Shown here: positions 9,951-18,734 of the stretch, piece after piece
Layout: each line of letters opens with the position of its first letter
How positions within the stretch are numbered: the stretch's first letter is position 1
DNA from: CBDDLD01 sp965250025
Lineage (GTDB): Bacteria > Bacteroidota > Bacteroidia > Flavobacteriales > Flavobacteriaceae
Direction: 5' to 3'
DNA: 64,000 bases
Assembly: GCA_965250025.1 (NCBI GenBank)
Contig: OZ252283.1
Span: 1,426,001-1,490,000, forward strand
The notes under the pieces: generated by a model
Told to the model about the DNA's origin: nothing
The model's input: only the letters and a program-made list of their open reading frames with translations
Database searches by the model: none
Position numbers and translations under genes: made by a program

Positions 9951-10961
9951 TTATTCAATTCTGTATTTTGGAAAGTAATTTGTTTCCATTGTAACCTCTT
10001 TAGATAATTCGTTATAGACATTTTGGTTCACTATGTATTTCCATATCCTGAAGGTTCTAAAATCTTTTGAAAATGAGGCTTTAAACTCAAATAATGAATC
10101 TGCGGTGCTGCCTAAACCTCCTCCTAAGTTAAAGTATTTATACTTATCATATGTAGCTAAAAGGCGCATTTCATCTAAAAACAGCTTTGAAGGTTTCATT
10201 CTGAGGTATGCTGTACGGGTTCCTGAGAGGTGGTATTGCACTATGGAGTTGTTGGTTTTAACAAACATGGCGCCGGCAATATACGTATTGGAACTGTTCT
10301 CTTTAACCAATAAAATATCGGTGTCAAAATCGGTAATCTTTAGGAAGTTTATAAAATAGTCTTTGCTAAAAAAGTAATGTTTTTCAGCATTCAAACGTTC
10401 CATATTCTCATTATAAATGTCTATGAACTCTAAAATGTCTTGCTCGTGTTTAGCTTTTACAACCGTACATTCTCGTCTTAACTTATTGATTTGATTTTTA
10501 TTGGATTTTCCGTAGGCTCTTCTTGAAATTTCTACAGGAAGCGTAATGTCAATATTCACTACATCACCAAGTGGTTCTATGTGTCCAATAGTCTCCAATA
10601 TACATTCCTGGTCATAATAGGGATGTAGCCTACTAAAAACAGAAATAATACTTTTTGATTTTAAATAGGTGTCTAATTGAGTTTTAAAATCGGAATAGTC
10701 AAAGTCTGTATCAGTAATATTGCTAAGCGGACCCGCATAACCATACACTGAAGTAAAATCATAAAAATCAGTATTTGGGATAGGTCTTAAAACCAAAGGT
10801 AAGGCTATAGTATTGCTATCTTTGGTGTAGGTTACTAATATAGCCTGCTCTTTCGGTTGAATTGAAATGGCATGATAATCGTAGGTGTGATAAAAATCAT
10901 AATCGTTCATTTGCTTTAGAACGTTATTCCAGTCAGATTTTTGTGTGATTTCTTTGATCAT
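9951..10961 (-). CDS. FemAB/GNAT-like acyltransferase in the exopolysaccharide locus
   Basis: The 336-residue protein resembles FemAB-type proteins (peptidoglycan bridge or Acetyltransf_6 families). Diagnostic segments are SVYGYAGPL near residue 72, GKSNKNQINKLRREC near 155, and YKYFNLGGGLGSTADSLFEFKASF near 285-308. FemAB enzymes transfer aminoacyl groups from tRNA, while the related GNAT branch transfers acyl groups; which applies here is unknown. The gene abuts the deacetylase gene and lies 16 bases downstream of the initiating glycosyltransferase. FemAB-like, NodB and AsnB-like genes also occur together in exosortase-linked exopolysaccharide loci of other bacteria. Confidence 0.75.
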   Translation of the reverse strand: MIKEITQKSDWNNVLKQMNDYDFYHTYDYHAISIQPKEQAILVTYTKDSNTIALPLVLRPIPNTDFYDFTSVYGYAGPLSNITDTDFDYSDFKTQLDTYLKSKSIISVFSRLHPYYDQECILETIGHIEPLGDVVNIDITLPVEISRRAYGKSNKNQINKLRRECTVVKAKHEQDILEFIDIYNENMERLNAEKHYFFSKDYFINFLKITDFDTDILLVKENSSNTYIAGAMFVKTNNSIVQYHLSGTRTAYLRMKPSKLFLDEMRLLATYDKYKYFNLGGGLGSTADSLFEFKASFSKDFRTFRIWKYIVNQNVYNELSKEVTMETNYFPKYRIE

Positions 10962-10977
10962 GATCCAATAAGCGCCC

Positions 10978-11589
10978 TTACTTGTTATTACTTCCTGTAA
11001 ATAATGGCATGTCTATACTTTCAGAGTTATTAATGTCTTTCCTGTTAATTACTTTTTGAATGGTTAACCATAAGATCTTCAAATCCAGTTTTAAGGATAG
11101 GTTATCGACATAATAGACGTCATACTCAAATTTTTGTTCCCAGGTTATGGTGTTACGCCCATTGATTTGTGCCCAACCTGTAATGCCGGGCATGACTTCA
11201 TGCCTTCTGTTTTGTGTTTTGCTGTAATGTTTTAAATATTGTGGTAGTAATGGGCGTGGTCCTATCAGGCTCATATCGCCTTTTAAAATATTAAACAGCT
11301 GTGGTATTTCATCTAATGAATACTTTCTACAAAAATCACCGATCTTAGTCACACGCTCCAGAGCCGGTAAAAGATTTCCGTTTTTATCTTTTTTATCGTT
11401 CATGGACTTTAACTTTATGATGGTGAATAACTTACCATATTTACCAGTCCTGGTTTGGTAGAAAAAGGGTTTGCCTTTGTTTGAAAAGCAAAGGAGAAGT
11501 AATAGTATGATAAAAAAAGGCGACACTAAAATTAATCCCGTTAGTGCAGCTGTAAAATCCAATATGCGTTTAAAGAATTGACTATACAT
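10978..11589 (-). CDS. initiating phosphoglycosyl transferase (PglC-like bacterial sugar transferase)
   Basis: This 203-residue monotopic membrane protein should load the first sugar phosphate onto undecaprenyl phosphate. It has one N-terminal hydrophobic segment (about residues 12-35), the basic motif KRILDF, FFYQTRTGKYGKLFTIIKLKSM, the catalytic dyad in SLDEIPQLFNILKGDMSLIGPRP near residues 93-112 (Asp-Glu in LDEIPQ), and PGITGWAQINGRN. The small size matches PglC rather than the larger WcaJ/WbaP forms. The N terminus overlaps the preceding glycosyltransferase gene by eight bases. A PglD-like acetyltransferase, which often neighbours pglC, is absent. Confidence 0.93.
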   Translation of the reverse strand: MYSQFFKRILDFTAALTGLILVSPFFIILLLLLCFSNKGKPFFYQTRTGKYGKLFTIIKLKSMNDKKDKNGNLLPALERVTKIGDFCRKYSLDEIPQLFNILKGDMSLIGPRPLLPQYLKHYSKTQNRRHEVMPGITGWAQINGRNTITWEQKFEYDVYYVDNLSLKLDLKILWLTIQKVINRKDINNSESIDMPLFTGSNNK

Positions 11590-12739
11590 TATCGGCTTCT
11601 AATGATTGATATAGTTTTAGTAACTCGTCCCAGATAAATTCTCTTTTATAGTTTTTTATAATATTATCTCTGGATGCTTTTGCGAAAATATCGCATTTTG
11701 AACGGTCAAGCATCAGCGTTGACATGGCTCTATATAAAGCATCTTCGTTTTTAGGAGGAATGATAAGGCCATTTTTTTCATGGGTAATGATTTCATTGCA
11801 ACCATTAATATCTGTTACAATACATGGAAGTTGCATGGCAGATGCTTGCATAACTACATTAGGAAAACCTTCGCGATAACTGGGAAAAGCTAAAGCATTT
11901 GATATTGCAAAATAGGGTCTTACATCATTTTGCCAACCTGCAGATAATATGGATGTGTTGGATGCGATATGTTCTATGGTTGATGGTTTTAAAGGATCTA
12001 ACTCGGTTTCAAAACTACCTACCAGTAATAACTTAGTGTTTTGATACACTTCATTTAATCTTTTAAAAGCATTAATTAATTCATTTATACCTTTATCTGC
12101 TACTAATCTCCCTACAAAAATAAACACAAAATCGGTATCGGTGATGCCTAAACTGTGTTTTAATTGAGATAAGGTTTGATTTTCAATTTTATTGATGTTA
12201 AAATGATCTGTATCTATACCATTAGAGCTGCCTTTACCAATGACTTTTAGTTTGCTTGCAGTTGTAAAACGATGGGTTTTGATGATATCCAGTAAGCCAA
12301 AGGAATTGGGAAGTATTAGTGAGGCGTTTGCATAAGTGATTTTTTCGACAGTATTTAGTAACCACCTTTTGAGTCCTCTAGCTTCTAATAAAGGTAATCC
12401 GGCTATAGTATGTAATCGATGTGGTACACCTGCTAATCTTGCGGCCAACATGCCTAAAGTACCTGCTTTAGGTGTGTGGGTATGTACTATAAACGGACGC
12501 TCTTTTTTTATAAATTTGTATAGTTGGTATGTTGCAATAAGATCTTTAAAAGGCGTTATAGATCGTGTCATTTCAATCACATGGGTTGATACGCCTTCAT
12601 CAGTTTCAACAGCAGCCACCTCTTTACCACTGCTAGATACCCCAACAATATGATAATATGTGCTCATAAAACGCAATTGCCCTTTGAGTAAGGTTTTAAG
12701 TGAGGTTGGTACCGTAGTAATGCGTATAACTTTCTTCAT
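11582..12739 (-). CDS. glycosyltransferase family 4
   Basis: The 385-residue GT-B enzyme should add a sugar to the lipid-linked repeat unit at the inner face of the membrane. The N-terminal domain has PFIVHTHTPKAGTLGMLAARLAGVPHR near residues 97-123, typical of CapM/WcaA-type family 4 enzymes, and the C-terminal nucleotide-sugar site has FIFVGRLVADKGINELI near 208-224 and REGFPNVVMQASAM near 295. The second glutamate of the usual EX7E motif is glutamine here, a variant seen in many Bacteroidota homologues. The gene is one base from the second asparagine-synthase-like gene. The sugar donor is not predictable. Confidence 0.9.
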   Translation of the reverse strand: MKKVIRITTVPTSLKTLLKGQLRFMSTYYHIVGVSSSGKEVAAVETDEGVSTHVIEMTRSITPFKDLIATYQLYKFIKKERPFIVHTHTPKAGTLGMLAARLAGVPHRLHTIAGLPLLEARGLKRWLLNTVEKITYANASLILPNSFGLLDIIKTHRFTTASKLKVIGKGSSNGIDTDHFNINKIENQTLSQLKHSLGITDTDFVFIFVGRLVADKGINELINAFKRLNEVYQNTKLLLVGSFETELDPLKPSTIEHIASNTSILSAGWQNDVRPYFAISNALAFPSYREGFPNVVMQASAMQLPCIVTDINGCNEIITHEKNGLIIPPKNEDALYRAMSTLMLDRSKCDIFAKASRDNIIKNYKREFIWDELLKLYQSLEADNV

Positions 12740-12740
12740 A

Positions 12741-14642
12741 CTATAATAGAGAATAAGTGTTAAGGTACCATTTTTGGAAGGTGTAAAAACTCCATATTCT
12801 TAAGCTATTGTCTTCTTTACCGTTGACATGATTTAACACCATTTTACGGATATAATCTTTGTTGAATATCCCTTGTGTTTCTAAAAATTCAGGGACTATA
12901 TACGATTCCAGTTCAGGTCTTAAGCTGGCCCTCAGCCAGTCACCAACCGGAACACCAAAGCCTTGTTTGGATTTATCTAAAAATCCAGGGGCAAATTTAT
13001 CTTCAAAGGCGGCTTTAAGAATGTATTTTTTGTTCCAGCCTTTCATTAAATAATGCTCTGGTAGTGTGTTGTTGTAATCCCACAGTGTTTTGTTTAGAAA
13101 TGGTGCTCTACACTCAATAGAATTTAGCATGCTTGTGCGATCTACTTTTACCAGCATATCGCCTTCAAGACTTAAGTTTTTATCAATAAGCCTGAAATCG
13201 GTTAAGGTTTTTGCACTGTACTGATTGAGTTGTTCTTTGTATTCGTTAAACGTTTTTGAGATGACATAGGATTCTTGTAACAATTGTTCTTTTTCAGGGT
13301 CTGTAAACGCTAGTGAAATGATATTCCAATAGTGTTCTCCCGAATAGTCAATGGCTTTAAGTAATCGGTTTATTTTAAAACGTTTACCTCGATTATCATC
13401 TTTATAGGTTAAAGTTTTGGCGGCTAGTTTCTTAATATATTGGTGTAAACCTTGTGGTACAATGGAGGTGTATTTATTGTTTAGCTTGCCTATATAATAC
13501 TTGTTGTAGCCTCCAAAAACTTCATCACCACCATCTCCAGTAAGGGCAACTTTGACATAATCGCTGGCTAGCTTGGAAACCAGATAAGTAGGTAGGGCGG
13601 AGGAATCTGCAAAAGGCTCATCAAAGTTGAGTAAAATCTCATCCAGATTGTTTTTAAAATCATGCTCTTTTACAATAAACTCATGATGATTACTATTAAT
13701 TAACTTTGCTACTATCTGAGATTTATCGGTTTCGTCATATGTTTTCTTTTCAAAACCTATAGAAAAAGTTTCTATTTTTTCGGAACTTATTTCCGAAAGG
13801 CAATAGGATACAACAGATGAGTCAACACCGCCAGATAAAAATGTGCCTAATGAAACATCTGCAACAGACCGACTTTCTATGCTTTTCATGACAAGATCAT
13901 GCACTTCTTTTTTAGCATTGGAAAATGAAATATCTTGTTTAACTATAGGTTTAGGTTTAGATATTAAATGTGTTGTAAATGTATGAGTTGGTAAATCATA
14001 TTCTATATAATGATTTGATGGTAGTTTATAAACATTTTCGTATATGGTATATGGTGAAGGGATATACGTTAATCTAAAATACAAATTGATGCCTTCTCTA
14101 GAGAGGTTGGGCTTAAAAGGCAGGTAACTTATAATAGATTTTAATTCGGAAGCATATACAAATTCATGATCAGTTTGTGTATAATACACAGGTTTTTCTC
14201 CAAAAAAGTCACGTGCTATATAGACTTTTTGTTTTGCCTTATCATGAATACTAAAACCATACATGCCATCAAGTTCTTTAAAAGCGGCCGGACCTTTTTG
14301 TTCGTAGAGCTTGAGAATAACTTCGGTATCACTGGTAGTTTTAAAGGTTATTCCTGATTTTATTAACTCTTGTTTAAGTGTTCTGTAATTGTAGATTTCT
14401 CCATTAAATACAATGCCAATAGCCTTATTTTCGGAATACATTGGTTGTTTTCCGGTACTTAGATCAATAATAGAAAGCCTTCTCATTGCCATAGCTACCG
14501 ATGATGTTTCATTTTTTGAGAAATAAAACCCATCTTCATCCGGTCCACGATGGTAGATCAGTTGATTCATTTTTGCTATTGCATCGTGCAATTGTTTCTC
14601 TTGAGCAATAGTATGCGATATGATGCCATTTATGCCACACAT
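12741..14642 (-). CDS. asparagine-synthase-like glutamine amidotransferase (second copy)
   Basis: The 633-residue protein has the full AsnB architecture. Cys2 follows the initiator (MCGINGII) as the N-terminal nucleophile of the glutaminase domain, RLSIIDLSTGKQPM and FNGEIYNYRTLKQ belong to the same domain, and the synthase domain has the ATP-binding loop FLSGGVDSSVVS near residue 266 and ALTGDGGDEVFGGYN near 365. In polysaccharide loci such proteins are thought to amidate sugar carboxylates rather than make asparagine. It lies between glycosyltransferase genes, with spacing of one and six bases, and is a paralogue of the copy at 16888-18729. The substrate is inferred from context only. Confidence 0.9.
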   Translation of the reverse strand: MCGINGIISHTIAQEKQLHDAIAKMNQLIYHRGPDEDGFYFSKNETSSVAMAMRRLSIIDLSTGKQPMYSENKAIGIVFNGEIYNYRTLKQELIKSGITFKTTSDTEVILKLYEQKGPAAFKELDGMYGFSIHDKAKQKVYIARDFFGEKPVYYTQTDHEFVYASELKSIISYLPFKPNLSREGINLYFRLTYIPSPYTIYENVYKLPSNHYIEYDLPTHTFTTHLISKPKPIVKQDISFSNAKKEVHDLVMKSIESRSVADVSLGTFLSGGVDSSVVSYCLSEISSEKIETFSIGFEKKTYDETDKSQIVAKLINSNHHEFIVKEHDFKNNLDEILLNFDEPFADSSALPTYLVSKLASDYVKVALTGDGGDEVFGGYNKYYIGKLNNKYTSIVPQGLHQYIKKLAAKTLTYKDDNRGKRFKINRLLKAIDYSGEHYWNIISLAFTDPEKEQLLQESYVISKTFNEYKEQLNQYSAKTLTDFRLIDKNLSLEGDMLVKVDRTSMLNSIECRAPFLNKTLWDYNNTLPEHYLMKGWNKKYILKAAFEDKFAPGFLDKSKQGFGVPVGDWLRASLRPELESYIVPEFLETQGIFNKDYIRKMVLNHVNGKEDNSLRIWSFYTFQKWYLNTYSLL

Positions 14643-14648
14643 ATGGTT

Positions 14649-15803
14649 TTAATGGTTTAGGAGTTCTTTTACTTGTTTATAAATATTAGGAAGCGCATTT
14701 TGTTTGGCGCGCTCAAATCCAACTTTGCTGTAATGCCTTCTGATGTCATCATTGTCTTTAAAGTAGGCTAGAGCTTTAATGAGGGCTTCAGTATCATTAA
14801 CATTAATCAAAAGGCCATACTTTGCTTTGTAAAAACTTCCTGTTGCTATGGATACGGGTTCGTTATCATTTAAAAGCTCTAAAGGTCCCGACATACAATT
14901 TGTTGAGATTACGGGTAAACCTGCAGCCATAGCTTCTAATACGACATTAGGGAATCCTTCAGTGTTTGAAGATAATACAAAACAATCGCTATTGATTAAA
15001 TAGTCCTTTACATTGCTTACTTTTCCTTTAAAACTTACATGACTTTCTAAGCCAGCAGACTTGGTATATGCTTTGGTTTCTTCTTCTAGCTCACCAACCC
15101 CAAGTATGGTAAGGTGGTATGCTTTTGGCTCAAGACCTTCTAAAGCATCTATAATAAGTTTTTGGTTTTTTGGTTCGTATATGCTGCCTACATTGATGAT
15201 TTGTAATGTGTCTGTTTTTTTAATAGATGCCATTGATTTTATATGGGATTCATCAATTTCTATAGGGTTATAAACTACAGACATAGGCATGTCAACTTTA
15301 AAGTTCTCTTTCAAGTCAATATTGATGTATTCGGAATTGGAAAACAAATGATCGTTTTTAGCATAGTATATCGGAAAAACATACTTAGACAAAAAATGAG
15401 AAGACCTATTCGCTTTATACATTATAGAGGGAAAACAACGTTCACTTATAACCGTTCTCAATGTTTTATTGCGTTTGGCCATAATGCCATTAATAATGTT
15501 CGGTAATGCTAAAAACGATAATGAAATGTCTATCTCCTTTTGACGGATGAGCTTATTGTATTTTTTTGCAATGAGTAATGTGTCTTTGGCTTTTCTGTAT
15601 AGCGTATTGATACGATCACCTTTTGGTAAAAGAATCTTTAACTCTACGTCTTCTGGAATGTCATAATCTACATAATTGTAAAATATGACCAGTGTGACGT
15701 TAAAGTCGTTTACCATTTCTTTTAACAACAGGCTAATAACGCGTTCAGCACCACCTGCGCCATAATCAATAGTCAATATGCTTAAATTCTTCTTAGTCTT
15801 CAT
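14649..15803 (-). CDS. glycosyltransferase family 4
   Basis: The 384-residue GT-B protein begins with a glycine-rich acceptor-site motif (TIDYGAGGAERVISLLL) near residues 11-27. The C-terminal domain has INVGSIYEPKNQKLIIDAL near 210 and SSNTEGFPNVVLEAMAAGLPVIST near 280, which contains a complete EX7E motif. It should act in the cytoplasm on the growing lipid-linked oligosaccharide. Its ATG overlaps the stop of the preceding glycosyltransferase by four bases (TCAT on the plus strand), so the pair is probably translationally coupled. Confidence 0.9.
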   Translation of the reverse strand: MKTKKNLSILTIDYGAGGAERVISLLLKEMVNDFNVTLVIFYNYVDYDIPEDVELKILLPKGDRINTLYRKAKDTLLIAKKYNKLIRQKEIDISLSFLALPNIINGIMAKRNKTLRTVISERCFPSIMYKANRSSHFLSKYVFPIYYAKNDHLFSNSEYINIDLKENFKVDMPMSVVYNPIEIDESHIKSMASIKKTDTLQIINVGSIYEPKNQKLIIDALEGLEPKAYHLTILGVGELEEETKAYTKSAGLESHVSFKGKVSNVKDYLINSDCFVLSSNTEGFPNVVLEAMAAGLPVISTNCMSGPLELLNDNEPVSIATGSFYKAKYGLLINVNDTEALIKALAYFKDNDDIRRHYSKVGFERAKQNALPNIYKQVKELLNH

Positions 15804-16885
15804 GAAACATTGACCAACTCGAGAAATAGGTCTTCGTATTTTTTGATTATAATATCTTTATGATAACGTTTCGTAACGGAATGACTCACTTCAGTAGGAG
15901 AGGGCAATCCTTTCGATACCATATGCTCTATGTGCTTGATGAATTCATCTTCATTTTCTGCAATATACCCGTTATTACCGGGTTCAATAATTTCATTAAT
16001 ACCTCCAGGTGCATTGAAAGCAATTACAGGCGTTCCTACCATACAACTTTCTATGATGGCGTTGGGAAACCCTTCAACATAAGACCCTTGGAGATAAATA
16101 TCACTTTTAGACAAGAATGTATTAACTGCTTTAGTAAATGGAATATTTGTTACCTGCTTGGAGAACCCTAGATCTTCAATGCGTTGAAACAATATGGATT
16201 TTTCCGGACCACTACCTAGCATGGTATAATTAAAAGGCATGTCTAACTTACCTAATGCTTCAATGATTCTAAGATGTCCTTTTTGCTTTACTAACCTTGC
16301 TACAGTAATGAATTCAATGGGGTCTGAAGGTTTGGTTTTTGTTTTTAATGAAAACCCATCTGTGATTGGATTATTGATCACAACTAGCTTATCTGCCTTT
16401 ATGCTATAAGATGCATTGAGGTCATTTTTCATATCTTGAGACTGACAAATGATCTTATCGAATCTGTTAAAACGATACTTGTCCAAGAAGCTGAATACTC
16501 CTTTTCCTTTATTTGTACTGAATTTTGCCAGAATGCTTAATACATTTACTTCTCTGGCAACAAACTTTATTTTAGGAAAAAACCAGGACATATAAGCAGT
16601 AACGGTGTTTAGATGGCCTACGGCACTTAATACAATATCCGGACGGTGTTGTCTAATATACTTGTATAGGGTTGCAATACCGGATAAAACTCTTGGTTTT
16701 TCAAAAAACACTAGTGTTGCGGTATTTACATCATAAGAAGCCTCTTCTTTTTTGCCAATAACAATTAATGTGGTGTTGAACTTTTCTTTATTGAGATTGT
16801 CAGCTACAAAAGTCAATACGCGTTCTGCACCTCCAGGATGTAGAGTTGGCAGAACTATAAAAATATTTATCTTTTTTTTAGTCAT
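15800..16885 (-). CDS. glycosyltransferase family 4
   Basis: The 361-residue enzyme opens with NIFIVLPTLHPGGAERVLTF, the family 4 N-terminal acceptor motif. It has FITVARLVKQKGHLRIIEAL near residue 192 and GSYVEGFPNAIIESCMVGTPVIAF near 272 with both EX7E glutamates. I chose the ATG at 16885; a GTG one codon upstream at 16888 would overlap the stop of the preceding asparagine-synthase-like gene by one base and cannot be excluded. It is the first of two adjacent, coupled glycosyltransferase genes. Confidence 0.9.
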   Translation of the reverse strand: MTKKKINIFIVLPTLHPGGAERVLTFVADNLNKEKFNTTLIVIGKKEEASYDVNTATLVFFEKPRVLSGIATLYKYIRQHRPDIVLSAVGHLNTVTAYMSWFFPKIKFVAREVNVLSILAKFSTNKGKGVFSFLDKYRFNRFDKIICQSQDMKNDLNASYSIKADKLVVINNPITDGFSLKTKTKPSDPIEFITVARLVKQKGHLRIIEALGKLDMPFNYTMLGSGPEKSILFQRIEDLGFSKQVTNIPFTKAVNTFLSKSDIYLQGSYVEGFPNAIIESCMVGTPVIAFNAPGGINEIIEPGNNGYIAENEDEFIKHIEHMVSKGLPSPTEVSHSVTKRYHKDIIIKKYEDLFLELVNVS

Positions 16886-16887
16886 CA

Positions 16888-18729
16888 CTAAATAATTGCA
16901 TATGCGTTTTTATTTGACTTTAACCATTGTTTAAGGACTAATAGACGCCAAATCATTGGATATCTGTCCCATTCAGAACTCATGTGCTGTTGTATTCTAA
17001 AACTCACCTCTTTGGTATTAATTCCTGGTATGGATTTAAGTTCTGTGTCACTCAATTCCTGTAATACATAATCTTTAAGATGACCTCTAAACCATTCTGA
17101 AAATGGCATGGTAAAACCCGATTTGGGCCTCTGGAAATATGCTTTTGGCACATACTTATACAGTACATCTTTAAGAATTCGCTTTTGGTTACTGTCTTGA
17201 ATTTTAAAGTCGGAAGGCAGGCTATTAGCAAATTCAGCAACGCGGAAATCCATTATAGGTGAACGTGTTTCTAAAGAGAAAGCCATTGCAGCACGGTCAA
17301 CTTTAGTGTTGATATCCCAATTCAAATAAGTCTTAAGGTCAAAAGTAGCCATGCGCTCTTGGTTGTTACCATAGCGGTGTTTTAGATATTTGATCTCAGG
17401 TACATCTAAAGTATCAAAGTCCTTAGCGATCCAACTATGATCTATACCAATAAAAGCATTAACATAATAATCGTTAAAATCATCGATCTGGAAGGCTTTA
17501 GAAATGACTTTCATTTTATAGTTTGGCAATTTGCCCATAACACGACCAGCAGGTTTCCTTATAAAACCGGGAATGTTATATAACGATTCTGCTTTTTGTG
17601 TTAAATACCGACTATACCCTATAAAAAGCTCATCACCTGCGTCTCCTGATAAAGCCACGGTTACATCCTTTCGGGTGTGTTTAGATAATAACATTGTTGG
17701 TATGGCAGAGGAATCAGCGAATGGCTCGTCGTAATAATAGGAGAAATTATCAATAAGGTCTAGGCCTTCGTCCACATGACATACAATCTCTGTATGGTCT
17801 GTATTGAGGTGATCTGCTACTTTTCGGGCATACCGACTTTCATCAAATTTATCCTCGTTAAATTTGACTGAAAATGTTTTTATTTTAGATGTTGTTGTTT
17901 TTGTGGCTAAAGCTGCTACTAAAGATGAGTCTATACCCCCGGAAAGAAAAACACCAACAGGAACATCAGCAAATAGTCTAAGTGATACAGCATCGGTTAA
18001 TAGTTGATCCAGCTCATTGGTAGCATCATCATAAGTGCCTTCGTATTTAAAATTCTTTTTATAGTCAACATCCCAGTATTGTGTTGTTTGGTAATTACCA
18101 GTTGAAACCTCAAAAGTGAACATATGGCCAGGTAAAAGTTTCTCAACTTCATTGAAGATACTATGAGGGTCTGGTACATTTCCCCAGGACAAATAGTAAT
18201 TGATAGCTTTTCTTGAAATACTTAACGATTTGTGATGCAATTGAATGGAGGAAATTTGACTTGCAAACTCAAACATTTTTCCTTTTCTGTAGATATAGAA
18301 CGGCTTTTGCCCCAAACGATCTCTGGCTCCAAAGAATATGTGTTTTAATTTATCATATATCACAAAAGCAAACATGCCATTGAGATATTTTACACAATCT
18401 TGACCATACTTTAAGTACAGTGCACAAAGAACTTCGGTATCACTTTCGGTATTAAAGGCAAAACCATCGTTAACCAATTGTGCTTTTAGCGTTTTAAAAT
18501 TATAGATTTCACCATTAAAAACAATATTGAGATGTTGGTATTCAAAAGGTTGATTTGACCTTGGGTCCAGATCTATTATAGATAACCTGTTATGCCCGAA
18601 TATGATAGATTTATCATCGTTCATATAGGCACATTGTGTCATATCTGGCCCGCGGAAATTGGTACGCTCCAATTTTTGCTTTACCTGTTCTATACTATAT
18701 GGGATGGTTGTTCCGTATATTCCGCACAT
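16888..18729 (-). CDS. asparagine-synthase-like glutamine amidotransferase (first copy)
   Basis: The 613-residue protein has Cys2 in MCGIYGT as the glutaminase nucleophile, HNRLSIIDLDPRSNQPFEY and VFNGEIYNFKTLKAQL in the N-terminal domain, and FLSGGIDSSLVAALA near residue 266 and VALSGDAGDELFIGYSRY near 352 in the synthase domain. Both catalytic halves look complete. It is about 20 residues shorter than its paralogue four genes downstream and diverges throughout, so the two are not a recent duplication. Two such genes in one exopolysaccharide locus suggest two amidation reactions or two acceptors. It follows the polymerase gene by five bases. Confidence 0.9.
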   Translation of the reverse strand: MCGIYGTTIPYSIEQVKQKLERTNFRGPDMTQCAYMNDDKSIIFGHNRLSIIDLDPRSNQPFEYQHLNIVFNGEIYNFKTLKAQLVNDGFAFNTESDTEVLCALYLKYGQDCVKYLNGMFAFVIYDKLKHIFFGARDRLGQKPFYIYRKGKMFEFASQISSIQLHHKSLSISRKAINYYLSWGNVPDPHSIFNEVEKLLPGHMFTFEVSTGNYQTTQYWDVDYKKNFKYEGTYDDATNELDQLLTDAVSLRLFADVPVGVFLSGGIDSSLVAALATKTTTSKIKTFSVKFNEDKFDESRYARKVADHLNTDHTEIVCHVDEGLDLIDNFSYYYDEPFADSSAIPTMLLSKHTRKDVTVALSGDAGDELFIGYSRYLTQKAESLYNIPGFIRKPAGRVMGKLPNYKMKVISKAFQIDDFNDYYVNAFIGIDHSWIAKDFDTLDVPEIKYLKHRYGNNQERMATFDLKTYLNWDINTKVDRAAMAFSLETRSPIMDFRVAEFANSLPSDFKIQDSNQKRILKDVLYKYVPKAYFQRPKSGFTMPFSEWFRGHLKDYVLQELSDTELKSIPGINTKEVSFRIQQHMSSEWDRYPMIWRLLVLKQWLKSNKNAYAII

Positions 18730-18734
18730 GGTGG

